Source of the DNA: an uncultured Saccharospirillaceae bacterium | GTDB taxonomy: Bacteria; Bacteroidota; Bacteroidia; Flavobacteriales_D; CAJJDF01 | DNA length: 64,000 bases | NCBI GenBank assembly: GCA_950054195.1 | Contig: CATLPG010000004.1 | Span: forward strand, 1 to 64,000 | Direction of reading: 5' to 3' | In this document: one piece after another, positions 36,871 to 45,800 of the stretch | Layout: each line of letters opens with the position of its first letter | Numbering within the stretch: position 1 is the first letter of the stretch | Made by a program: the position numbers and the translations under genes | Notes under the pieces: generated by a model | Database searches by the model: none | What the model was told of the DNA's origin: nothing | What the model saw: the letters and a program-made list of their open reading frames with translations, nothing else

Positions 36871-38634
36871 TTAATGATAAGTATAATAGATGATTGTTAT
36901 CGCAACAACCATGTATAATAAAGTTAAGGGAAATCCAATTTTAAAGTAATCTCTATAGCTATATTTTCCGAGTTGGAAAACCATTTGATTGGTTTGGTAA
37001 CCGTGAGGAGTTATAAAACTTGCAGCAGAAGCAAAAGCAACTAAAAGCACTAAAGGCGTTAAAGCCAATCCTCCAATTTGAGCGATTGTTACACAAATGG
37101 GAATTAAAATAGCTACAGCAGCTTTATTTGTTACACATGCTGATAACATAACACCTAGAACATACAGGATAACATAAATTCCTAATACTCCTAATCCATC
37201 TTGATACTGAAGTAATACATTCGCTAAATCACTCGACAATCCTGTTTTTGCTAGTGCTTTACCAATAGCTAAAGCCATCACTATTACTAACCCTAATTTA
37301 AAGTTTATACTCTTATATAGCTCTCTAGGGGTAATTATTTGAAACAGCAAAGCAATGGCAAACAATACTAATAAACCTGATAATAAACTTACTATACCTA
37401 ATGAAGCTAAAACGACAGAAAGTACCGTTCCTCCAAAGAGCAACACCCCTTCAATGGATCTAAAGTTTCGTATGTCTTGTAACTTAGACATGATGTAAAA
37501 ATTATCTTCATTTTGAATACGTTCTTTGCAATCCTCGCCAGCGATTATTAGCAATACATCTCCCGTTTTTAATACGATATCCCCTATTCTTCCCGATAAT
37601 TTCTCTTTGTTTCTGTGCACAGCAATAACTGCACCATTATATATCGATCTAAATTTTATTTGCTTAATTGTTTTTCCGGCAATCAATGAATTTGGCGCTA
37701 CAACTAATTCAATCAACTCAGCTCTGCTGTTTTCTTCGAGTAAATCTTCCTGAGAAAGTTCTAAGCCTCTCGAGGATACAAGCTCCATAATCATATGCGT
37801 ATCACCTGCAAAAACCAATTCATCAGCTACTTGTAGAATAAAACTGGCTTCAACTGCTTTTACTCGCTCCCCATTTCTATTCACTTGAACTAAATATAAA
37901 CTATCCAGGTTTCTCAATCCTGCATCCTCAATACTTTTACCAATTATGGTCGATTTTGAGGTAATTTTAGCTTCCACTAAAAACTCTCTTGAATTCTCTT
38001 GAATCTCTTCTGTAGTGTTTTTATTGTTAGGAAGAAATTTATAGCCGATAAATAATATATATAAGAAACCAAGCACCAACATAACACCTCCAACGATTGT
38101 AAAATCAAACAGACCTAACAGTTCTATATCGTCAGAAGAATAATCTGACAGCAAGCTATTAACCATTAAGTTAGTTGAAGACCCTATAAGCGTACAACAG
38201 CCTCCCAATATGGCTGCAAAAGAAAGTGGTATGAGTAATTTTGAAGAAGAAACGCCATTTTTCATGCTCCAAGAATGTGCATAAGGCATTAGAATAGCTA
38301 CCAGAGGGGTATTATTTAAGAAAACCGACATAGAACCAACCAATAACATAATTTTACCCAGAAACGGCTTGTATCTATTCGTATTTCGAAATAGACGATC
38401 CAACATGTATTCCAAAAAGTGTAGTTTACGTAGTAACTCCCCTAATGAGAATAGTAAAACAATAACCAATACATATTCATTGGACAACCCTCCAATTAGC
38501 TCTTGAGGTGTAATAATATTACATACCATTAAAGCTACTACAGACACAAAAAAAGTAATCTCTTGTTTTAACCATTTCGCATAAAGCGAAACAATTAAAA
38601 ACACCATAACTCCAATGATAATATAACGCTCCAC
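36871..38634 (-). CDS. SLC13-family permease with two TrkA-C (RCK_C) domains, likely sulfate
   Basis: A 587-residue transporter with N- and C-terminal membrane halves (about 5-190 and 400-587). Between them are two soluble RCK_C domains (about 215-300 and 305-385; KSTIIGKSIEDAGLR, NSLIAGKTIKQIKF). The motifs SVFLNNTPLVAILMP and CVTNKAAVAILIP are the paired family signature. Members carry anions such as sulfate or dicarboxylates with sodium. Adjacency to cysC points to sulfate. The GTG start at 38634 directly abuts the def stop. Confidence 0.85.
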   Translation of the reverse strand: MERYIIIGVMVFLIVSLYAKWLKQEITFFVSVVALMVCNIITPQELIGGLSNEYVLVIVLLFSLGELLRKLHFLEYMLDRLFRNTNRYKPFLGKIMLLVGSMSVFLNNTPLVAILMPYAHSWSMKNGVSSSKLLIPLSFAAILGGCCTLIGSSTNLMVNSLLSDYSSDDIELLGLFDFTIVGGVMLVLGFLYILFIGYKFLPNNKNTTEEIQENSREFLVEAKITSKSTIIGKSIEDAGLRNLDSLYLVQVNRNGERVKAVEASFILQVADELVFAGDTHMIMELVSSRGLELSQEDLLEENSRAELIELVVAPNSLIAGKTIKQIKFRSIYNGAVIAVHRNKEKLSGRIGDIVLKTGDVLLIIAGEDCKERIQNEDNFYIMSKLQDIRNFRSIEGVLLFGGTVLSVVLASLGIVSLLSGLLVLFAIALLFQIITPRELYKSINFKLGLVIVMALAIGKALAKTGLSSDLANVLLQYQDGLGVLGIYVILYVLGVMLSACVTNKAAVAILIPICVTIAQIGGLALTPLVLLVAFASAASFITPHGYQTNQMVFQLGKYSYRDYFKIGFPLTLLYMVVAITIIYYTYH

Positions 38635-39237
38635 CTATTTTTTGTAGAAGGTCATTTTATATTTTACAGGAACTATTCCTTTAGAAATATCTGTCATTTT
38701 TCTCTTAAGTAACCTCTTTTTAAATGAGTTCAGGTGATCCGTAAACAAAACACCTTCAATATGATCATACTCATGTTGTACCACACGGGCAGCGAAACCT
38801 GTTAATCGTTCTTCTTTATACTCAAAGTTTTCATCGTAATAGGTGATAAACACTTCTTCTTGTCTGAATACCTCTTCACGAATACCTGGAATACTTAAGC
38901 AACCTTCATGAAATCCCCATTCATCACCTTTTTCATCTTCAATAATTGGGTTAATAAATACACGCTGGAACGTTTTTAAGAATTCATTTTCTTCTTTTTC
39001 TTCAGGAGTTAACTCTTCTTCCTCATCCTCATCATCTTCAGAGGCTGGAGAAGCATCAATAACGAATAATCGTAATGCTTTACCTATTTGAGGAGCAGCT
39101 AAACCCACTCCATTTGCATTGTACATGGTTTCTTTCATATCAGCAATTAGCTGCTTAATTTCGGGAGTTACCTCTTCAATTTCTTCGGTTTCTTGTCGGA
39201 GTACCGGGTGTCCGTATGCTACAACTGGTAAAATCAT
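38635..39237 (-). CDS. def: Peptide deformylase
   Basis: A 200-residue metal enzyme that removes the formyl group from nascent N-termini. All three motifs are intact: GVGLAAPQIG at 43-52, EGCLS at 111-115 and HEYDH at 155-159. Residues about 64-88 form a very acidic insertion (DDEDEEEE) between motif 1 and motif 2, not present in the E. coli enzyme; it may be a lineage trait. It sits 2 bases after ruvX and abuts the permease gene. Confidence 0.95.
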   Translation of the reverse strand: MILPVVAYGHPVLRQETEEIEEVTPEIKQLIADMKETMYNANGVGLAAPQIGKALRLFVIDASPASEDDEDEEEELTPEEKEENEFLKTFQRVFINPIIEDEKGDEWGFHEGCLSIPGIREEVFRQEEVFITYYDENFEYKEERLTGFAARVVQHEYDHIEGVLFTDHLNSFKKRLLKRKMTDISKGIVPVKYKMTFYKK

Positions 39238-39239
39238 GA

Positions 39240-39650
39240 TTAAATTGTTTGTAAATAAGACTGCAAGATAATCGTTGCACTTATTTTATCAATATTACTT
39301 TTATTTCTTCTATCTTTTTTCTTCATTCCTCCATCAATCATAGCTTGGAAGGCCATTTTAGAAGTAAATCGTTCATCCACTCGTGCTACTTCTAGTTGAG
39401 GAAACTTTTTTGTTACATTTTTTGTAAATGTATGGGCTGATTTTGTTGCATCTGTATCTTCATTACTCAATGTTCTTGGGTCTCCAATTACAATAGTTGT
39501 TATGTTTTCTTTTTGCAACAATTGAGCCAAATAGGTATAAATCTCGTTAGCAGCAACTGTATCTAAAGGAGTTGCTATAATATTTAGCTCATCGGTTATA
39601 GCTAAACCAACCCTTTTAAGACCATAATCCACTGCCAATATCTTTCCCAT
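39240..39650 (-). CDS. ruvX: Putative pre-16S rRNA nuclease / Holliday junction resolvase (YqgF)
   Basis: A 136-residue RNase H-fold protein. It starts with [17 protein letters not shown] (catalytic Asp at residue 7) and continues VIGDPRTL and [11 protein letters not shown]. It ends with the [13 protein letters not shown] helix carrying the late acidic residue. Known members process the 5' end of pre-16S rRNA and were first proposed as Holliday resolvases. The ATG at 39650 is preferred to TTG at 39656 because [10 protein letters not shown] is the family start. Confidence 0.92.
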   Translation of the reverse strand: MGKILAVDYGLKRVGLAITDELNIIATPLDTVAANEIYTYLAQLLQKENITTIVIGDPRTLSNEDTDATKSAHTFTKNVTKKFPQLEVARVDERFTSKMAFQAMIDGGMKKKDRRNKSNIDKISATIILQSYLQTI

Positions 39651-39732
39651 ACGCAAAAGTAATTATATATTTGATACTATCAGCATAGCTGAATTATTTG
39701 AATATAAAATTATAGACGAAACGAACCTGTTA

Positions 39733-40656
39733 ATGAATTTATTAAAAGAACTATGCAGTATTCATGCTCCTTCTGGAAATGAGGAAAATATGCAAGCCTT
39801 TCTTTTAGATTATATCGAAAAAGAAAAATCAAACTGGAATGTTCAACCAGAAATTATATATGGAGATGACTTACAAAACTGTATTATTTTAAAATTCGGA
39901 AATCCTAGAACAGCCATATTCGCTCATATGGATTCTATTGGCTTTACAGTACGCTATGGGAAAGAACTCGTAAAAATTGGTGGACCAAGAACCATTGAAG
40001 GGACTAAACTGGTTGGAAAAGATAGTCAAGGAGATATTGAGTGCGAACTATTAGTTATTGAAAATGAAAATCAACCAAATGGTTTAGAATACGTTTTTGA
40101 GAGAGAAATAGACAGAGGAACTGACTTAAGTTTTAAATGTAAGTTTGTAGAAACAGAAAATTACGTTCAGTCGTGTTATATGGATAACCGATTAGGCGTT
40201 TGGAATGCACTTAAAGTAGCTGAAACGCTTGAAAATGGTGTAATTTGTTTCTCTTGCTGGGAAGAACATGGAGGTGGTAGTGTTGGCTACTTAGGAAAGT
40301 ATATCTATGAAAACTGGAGAGTTAAACAAGCATTAATATCGGACATTACTTGGGTAACAGAAGGTGTTCAAGATGGCGAAGGAGTTGCTATTTCTATTCG
40401 TGACTCTGGAATACCTCGTAGAAGTTATGTGAACAAAATTATTGGATTAGCTAAGGAAAGTAATGTTCCTTTTCAGCTAGAAGTTGAAAGCTCTGGAGGT
40501 AGTGATGGTAACGAATTACAGAAATCCCCTTACCCTTTTGATTGGTGCTTTATTGGTGCTCCCGAGCAGAACGTTCACTCTCCAAAAGAAAAAGTTCATA
40601 AAGCTGATATACAATCCATGGTTGATTTATACCGTTATTTAATGAAAAACCTTTAG
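39733..40656 (+). CDS. M42-type metallopeptidase / aminopeptidase
   Basis: A 307-residue cytoplasmic protein with the two-metal peptidase pattern: FAHMDSIGF (metal His 65 and catalytic Asp 67), [13 protein letters not shown] (bridging Asp), [12 protein letters not shown] near 176 (catalytic Glu and metal Glu), an Asp in ISDITWV near 200, and a late HSPKEKVH with the final His. Family M42 enzymes are aminopeptidases that form dodecameric shells. The sequence is a little shorter than typical M42 proteins, so the substrate is uncertain. Confidence 0.78.
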   Translation: MNLLKELCSIHAPSGNEENMQAFLLDYIEKEKSNWNVQPEIIYGDDLQNCIILKFGNPRTAIFAHMDSIGFTVRYGKELVKIGGPRTIEGTKLVGKDSQGDIECELLVIENENQPNGLEYVFEREIDRGTDLSFKCKFVETENYVQSCYMDNRLGVWNALKVAETLENGVICFSCWEEHGGGSVGYLGKYIYENWRVKQALISDITWVTEGVQDGEGVAISIRDSGIPRRSYVNKIIGLAKESNVPFQLEVESSGGSDGNELQKSPYPFDWCFIGAPEQNVHSPKEKVHKADIQSMVDLYRYLMKNL

Positions 40657-40749
40657 CCTATGATGGGCTTCTGTTTACAGAGAAACGCTTAGTACTATGA
40701 TTAACGTTAGAAGCAAACAATTAAATTTAACTCACTGTTTTAGCAAAAA

Positions 40750-41517
40750 ATGAAAAATAAACTACTTATATTTTTTCTGTTTACATTGAGTTTAAACCAT
40801 TATTCTCAAGATATGATGGTAAGTAACTTAGAAGACTTTGTTTCGTTTAAGCGGTCTGAAACACTTATCAATGGAGTTATACAACGAAAGATCACTTATA
40901 GAATTAAACGAGTAGATACTAGCTTTTCATGGAGTAATCATGTAAACAAAAATGCTGTTTTTTTTGATTACCTGGTGAATAACTTTTCTACGAAACATAC
41001 CTTAGATTCTATACGTGACGAGGTATTATTTAAAGAAACTTATTATAGTTTACTTTACATGGACTCTACATTTATGGAAACTGTTTTAGCTTACGATAAT
41101 ATTGTAAACCTAAAGTATCAAGAAAAAGATACAGTTACAATAGATGAAGTTTTATCAATTGCCGTAAAGTTTTTCTCTGTAAATTATATCGCAGAAGATG
41201 GAAAATATATGGGAAGCGTGTGTACAAATATTCTCCCAGTTTCAGCTACTGAGAAAAATAGAAAACCATTTATTGAAGCCTTTTGTTACAGTACTATCTT
41301 TGAATATTATGCTGATAGTGAATTAGGTACTTATATCGCATTTGCCAATAACCTTGAAAAGCTTTACGACATCAATTTAGGCATCAATAAAGAGGAGCGG
41401 TTATTAAGAGCACAGGGAGCATTATATTTTTTAATGAAAGATGATCCAACACTAAAAAAAGCACTTCTGGAAAACTTTAAAAAGAAAAAAGAACACTTAC
41501 CTTTTATCATTAACTAG
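40750..41517 (+). CDS. Exported protein, unknown function
   Basis: A 255-residue protein with a signal peptide (hydrophobic 4-16, ending NHYSQ). The mature part is mostly helical, rich in aromatic and charged residues, with single Cys residues in GSVCTNILPV and EAFCYSTIFEYY. No family is recognised. It lies 2 bases upstream of the LpxL-type acyltransferase gene, so the two are probably expressed together. A role in the envelope is plausible from export and context only. Confidence 0.6.
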   Translation: MKNKLLIFFLFTLSLNHYSQDMMVSNLEDFVSFKRSETLINGVIQRKITYRIKRVDTSFSWSNHVNKNAVFFDYLVNNFSTKHTLDSIRDEVLFKETYYSLLYMDSTFMETVLAYDNIVNLKYQEKDTVTIDEVLSIAVKFFSVNYIAEDGKYMGSVCTNILPVSATEKNRKPFIEAFCYSTIFEYYADSELGTYIAFANNLEKLYDINLGINKEERLLRAQGALYFLMKDDPTLKKALLENFKKKKEHLPFIIN

Positions 41518-41519
41518 TT

Positions 41520-42401
41520 GTGGCTTATATTTTATACTACCTCATCATTTATCCACTATCCCTCTTACCTATGTCGGTAAACAGAGGAATAAGCTACTTC
41601 ATTTATATCATACTATATTATTTTATTGGGTATAGAAAAAATGTTGTTATTGACAATCTGACTAAATCCTTTCCGAACAAAACGCGAAAAGAAATTGAAC
41701 TTATTGCAAAAGCATTCTACAAGCATTTAGCGAACATGTTTGGAGAGTCTTTAAAGAACTTTTCCATTACAGAAAAAGACGCTCGAAAAAGATTGACGAT
41801 TAAAAATATTGAAGTTATTGATAAATACGCTGAAAAAGGACAATCTATTATTAGTATTGGTGGGCATTATGGAAACTGGGAGTTATTTGCTGTTACTGTT
41901 CCTCTATTAGCTAAACATAAACACGCAGCTTTATATCATCCCATAAAGTCTCCCTTTTTTGATCGTATCATGCGAAGTACGCGATCAAAGTTTGGCATTG
42001 AAATGATTACATCAAGGCGTTTACACCAGTTATTATCCGAAAAACAAGAAAAACCTGTCTCTCTTGTTTTTGCTGCTGATCAATGGACCCCAAATCCTAA
42101 AAAAGCACATTGGACTCATTTTTTGAACAGAGAAACTCCCTTTTTCATGGGAGCTGAAAAAATGGCAAGAAGGTACAACCTTCCGGTTGTTTATGGAGAA
42201 ATAGTTAAGATTAAAGCAAGCCATTATGAAGTTACCTATCATGAATTAACTGACGATCCGAGCAAACTAAAAGAAGGAGAAATAATGGATCGTTATGCTC
42301 AACTTTTGGAGAAAACGATAAAAACACATAATCCTGCACATTGGTTGTGGTCGCACAAGCGATGGAAAATGAGCAAAGAGGAGGTTTTTCAAAAGAATTA
42401 A
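41520..42401 (+). CDS. Lipid A biosynthesis acyltransferase (LpxL/HtrB family)
   Basis: A 293-residue inner-membrane acyltransferase. It has an N-terminal membrane anchor (about 1-38), then VVIDNLTKSFPNKT, the catalytic motif HYGNWE at 116-121 (His and Glu as charge relay) and AADQWTPNPKKAHWTHFL (substrate-binding loop). The C-terminal WLWSHKRWK is the family ending. It transfers a secondary acyl chain to lipid A precursors, or makes a related ornithine-type lipid. The start is GTG at 41520. A strong bidirectional terminator follows. Confidence 0.9.
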   Translation: MAYILYYLIIYPLSLLPMSVNRGISYFIYIILYYFIGYRKNVVIDNLTKSFPNKTRKEIELIAKAFYKHLANMFGESLKNFSITEKDARKRLTIKNIEVIDKYAEKGQSIISIGGHYGNWELFAVTVPLLAKHKHAALYHPIKSPFFDRIMRSTRSKFGIEMITSRRLHQLLSEKQEKPVSLVFAADQWTPNPKKAHWTHFLNRETPFFMGAEKMARRYNLPVVYGEIVKIKASHYEVTYHELTDDPSKLKEGEIMDRYAQLLEKTIKTHNPAHWLWSHKRWKMSKEEVFQKN

Positions 42402-42415
42402 ATCTATTATAAACA

Positions 42416-42457
42416 AAAACGACTAAATGATTCATCTCATTTAGTCGTTTTTTTCTT
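42416..42457. terminator. Bidirectional intrinsic terminator
   Basis: A perfect stem, AAAACGACTAAATGA at 42416-42430 pairing with TCATTTAGTCGTTTT at 42437-42451, with a six-base loop and a run of T on the + strand; the complementary A/T stretch serves the other strand. It lies between the convergent acyltransferase and lipoprotein genes and can stop both. Confidence 0.9.
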
Positions 42458-42475
42458 TCTCTGATTATTTTTTTT

Positions 42476-42703
42476 CTAGTCGGAACTCACTTCTCCTGAA
42501 ACTCCTCCAGATACGTTGCCATCCTCATCAGAACTTATGTTGAAATTTAAATTTGAACCTTCATCATCCTTAGCTGGTTTTGAATCATTGTTTTCAATAA
42601 CTACTGTTGAAGGTTGAGACTCTGCTTTATCTTTACTATCTCCGCATGAAGCAAAAAAGATAGATGTTACTGTTACGATCGGTATTACTTTTAGTGTTTT
42701 CAT
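42476..42703 (-). CDS. Small acidic lipoprotein
   Basis: A 75-residue protein. The signal peptide (hydrophobic about 5-17) ends in the lipobox FASC, so the mature protein would begin with a lipidated Cys. The mature part is short, rich in Asp, Glu, Ser and Lys and probably unstructured (ENNDSKPAKDDEGSNLNF, GNVSGGVSGEVSSD). No family is recognised. The ATG at 42703 gives the proper signal peptide; an upstream start at 42739 adds 12 residues. Confidence 0.65.
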   Translation of the reverse strand: MKTLKVIPIVTVTSIFFASCGDSKDKAESQPSTVVIENNDSKPAKDDEGSNLNFNISSDEDGNVSGGVSGEVSSD

Positions 42704-42790
42704 AATAAATAGTTTTGCATTTGCTATTTCAAAAAACAAACCAAAACTAAAATAATGATAATCAATATTAAATTGTTTTTACCGAGTATA

Positions 42791-42814
42791 ATATTACTCA
42801 TTGTTGAGTAATAT
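42791..42814. promoter_or_regulatory. Perfect 10-base inverted repeat upstream of the lipoprotein gene
   Basis: ATATTACTCA, a four-base loop TTGT, then TGAGTAATAT. It sits about 90 bases upstream of the lipoprotein start and about 75 bases past the end of the large repeat gene. It has no T-run and is AT-rich, so an operator is more likely than a terminator. The role is unproved. Confidence 0.45.
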
Positions 42815-42835
42815 ATTCCCTTTAAATATTAGGTT

Positions 42836-42867
42836 AAAAAAAAAGGCTACCGTTTGGTAACCTTTTA
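42836..42867 (-). terminator. Intrinsic terminator of the Ig-repeat gene
   Basis: The minus strand reads AAAAGGTTACC, loop, GGTAGCCTTTT followed by more T: an 11-base stem with one mismatch and a T-run of nine. It lies 22 bases past the stop of the large repeat protein at 42889. Confidence 0.85.
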
Positions 42868-42888
42868 ATAATATACTGAACTAACTAT

Positions 42889-45800
42889 TTATCTCCTTGG
42901 TCTTATTGATCCACTTCCAGTTGAACCTCCTCTAGTATTTCTATTAGGAGTTACTGTTTTTGAGCCTTCAGTGCCTCCTGAATCTGAATTAGTAGTCCCT
43001 TTAGTTTCTGTAGACTTTATAACTTGAACTGTTCTTTCAAATGTAACTGATTTGCTTGCAGAGTATCCGTAATTATTTCTAGCTTCTATGTATAGTTTAT
43101 TACTTCCTACGTCTACAGGCACATATTGATCATATTTATAGCTACCATCTTTTTGTCTCAATACCCTAACTTTGATCAATTTGTTATTCATCTTAAAAGT
43201 TATTTGATTGTCATTATCTACATCTTTCACATAACCAGTTACTTTTACTTGCTTAGCTTCAGATTTAGAACCGTTTGTTGGAGAAGAAATAACAATTGTT
43301 GGTTTTACTACTTCATACTTAAATGTGTGAGTAAATAGTTTATTTCCACAATCATTACTAACCTCCACATACAATGTGTTATTTCCATTCTTCATACCTG
43401 TTAAGGTTCCAGTAATGGTAGATCTACCATCGTATTTAAACAATATAATTTTACCATTTAGCTTAACTTTTATATCATTTGAGCTTGAAACCTCACTCAC
43501 GTTTGCTCTAAAACTAAGTTGCTTTGTTTTATGAGTAGTTGAACTTGATGGTGCTGTTACTGTTGCTGATGGTTTAGGACAAGGCTTATTATAAGTTACA
43601 TAAGCAGTTTTAGTATCTACTCCACACGCAGTTTTAACAGTGATCACAATTGTATTTTTACCTGAATTTAGCTTGGCTTTAGCATTAAACGTACCTCCAC
43701 TATAATTTACTATCACTAGTTTACTATTTATCATTATTGATAAATCATTAGCAGAACTTATGTTTGTGGCAGTACCACTAATGTTTAATGTCTCCTGACT
43801 TGTTTGCATACCAGTTTGAGGTGCACGTACACTTAATGCAGGTTTAGGACATGGCTTGTCATAAGTAACAGTAAGTGATTTAGCATCAACACCACAAGAA
43901 GTTTTTGCTGTAATAACTAGTGTATTTGTTCCAGCCTGCAGTTTTACTTGAGCATTAAATGTTCCACCACTATAATTTACAATGGCTATTTTGTTATTAA
44001 CCGTAATTGTTATGTCATTTGCAGAAGTAATATTACTAACTGTACCACTTATATTGAATGTTTCACTTGAAGATTGTGCTCCGTCTTTTAAACGTGTATT
44101 AATTACTGGAACATCGCAAGGTTTTGAGTAAGTAATAATTACTTGCTTTTGATCCATTCCACAACTGTTTGTAGCAACCACTCGAATTACATTTTTACCA
44201 TCTCTTAGATTTAACATTCCAGAAACAAAGCCATTAGTGTATGAAATATTTCTCTCAATATTATTATTTAAATATATCGCTACTTCACTTGCAGACTTGA
44301 TCCCTGTTACACTTGCTAAAAGTTTAACAGAAGATGACTTTGTAGTCGTTTGAGTAGGAGAAGTAATGGTTACCTTAGGTAAAGTACAAGGGACATTATA
44401 AACTACTTCTATGGTTTTACTATCTGTTCCACAATTGTTTTTGGCTATAATTTCAATTGTGTTTTTACCTCCGTTTAGTTTTACTTGAGCACTAAAAGTT
44501 CCATTTGAGTAATTAACTTGTTGTGACACTCCATTAAGTTTAATTTGAAGTTGACCAGCATTTGTAATGTTCGTTACAGTACCACTTATGTTAAACGACT
44601 CACTTGAAGATTGGGCACCATCTTTTGTACGCGTATTGATCACTGGTAAATCACATTGCTTTTCGTAAGTAATAATTACTTGCTTTTGATCTGTTCCACA
44701 GCTATTGGTAGCCACCACTCGAATTACGTTTTTACCTTCTCTTAACGTAAGAGTGCCTGACACTTTCCCATTGAAGTAGGTAATTCCGGTTTGTACAACG
44801 TTATTCAAATAAACTGATACTTCTTGAGCTGTATTGATATTACTAACATTAGCCGTAAGGTTTGTTTTAGCATTTGATACAGTTGTAGCTGTAGGTTCTT
44901 TTAACGTTACAATAGGAGCATTACAAGGAGCATTGTAAGTTACAGTTACTACTTTGCTAATTGATCCACAAGAAGTAGTTGCTTTGATCTCAACAGTATT
45001 TTTTCCTGGCTTAACCTTTACTTGAGCATTGAAGCTTCCTGCATTATAATTGAATGGTTGTGGCGTACCATTAACAATAACTTGTAGTTCATTTTTAGAA
45101 TTTAAGTTAGAAACCGTACCTCCTACATTGAATAATTCACTTGAAGTTTGAACCTCTCCTTCAACCCTCATAGATATTACTGGCGGATCACATGGTGCAG
45201 CGTAATTTATAACTAGGTTCTGCTCATCCTTACCACAAGCACTTGTAGCAACAACTCTTATTGTATTTTTACCTTCAATTAAATTAGTTGAAATGGTTAA
45301 TTGACCAGTAACATTATTGAATGTTGAAGGAATAACACTTCCGTTTAGTGTTACTTGTACATCATTTCTATTGTTAACATTAACCACTTGTGCAACAACC
45401 GTAACTTTTGCTGATGTGTACTTCGCATACTTTGTATTATCTATAAAGTTAATCTTAGGAGTAGGACAAGAATAAACGATATTAATTGTTTTATCGTCAT
45501 CTCCACATTCATTAATAACTTGAACAGTCACAACGTTGTTTCCTTCTACTAAGTTTAGGTTTGCAGCTATTTTTTTAGTTACATTATTATAAGTTGAAGG
45601 AATCAAATTTCCATTTAGTTTAACCGCTACTTGATTAGTCGAACTAATATTCCACGCAACAGCAGAAAGATTAACCGATTTAGTAGTATATGTTCTACCA
45701 GTAATTGGTTCCATAATACTAACCGAAGGCTGAGGACAAGGAGCATCATACGTTACTTGAACAGTTTCCTCTACATTTCCACAATTGTTTGAAGCACGAA

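Noticed and set aside
43126-43338. Hydrophobic + strand ORF inside the Ig-repeat gene
   Set aside because: It is the antisense of a well-supported coding region with Ser/Thr/Lys-rich codons, which yields false hydrophobic frames.
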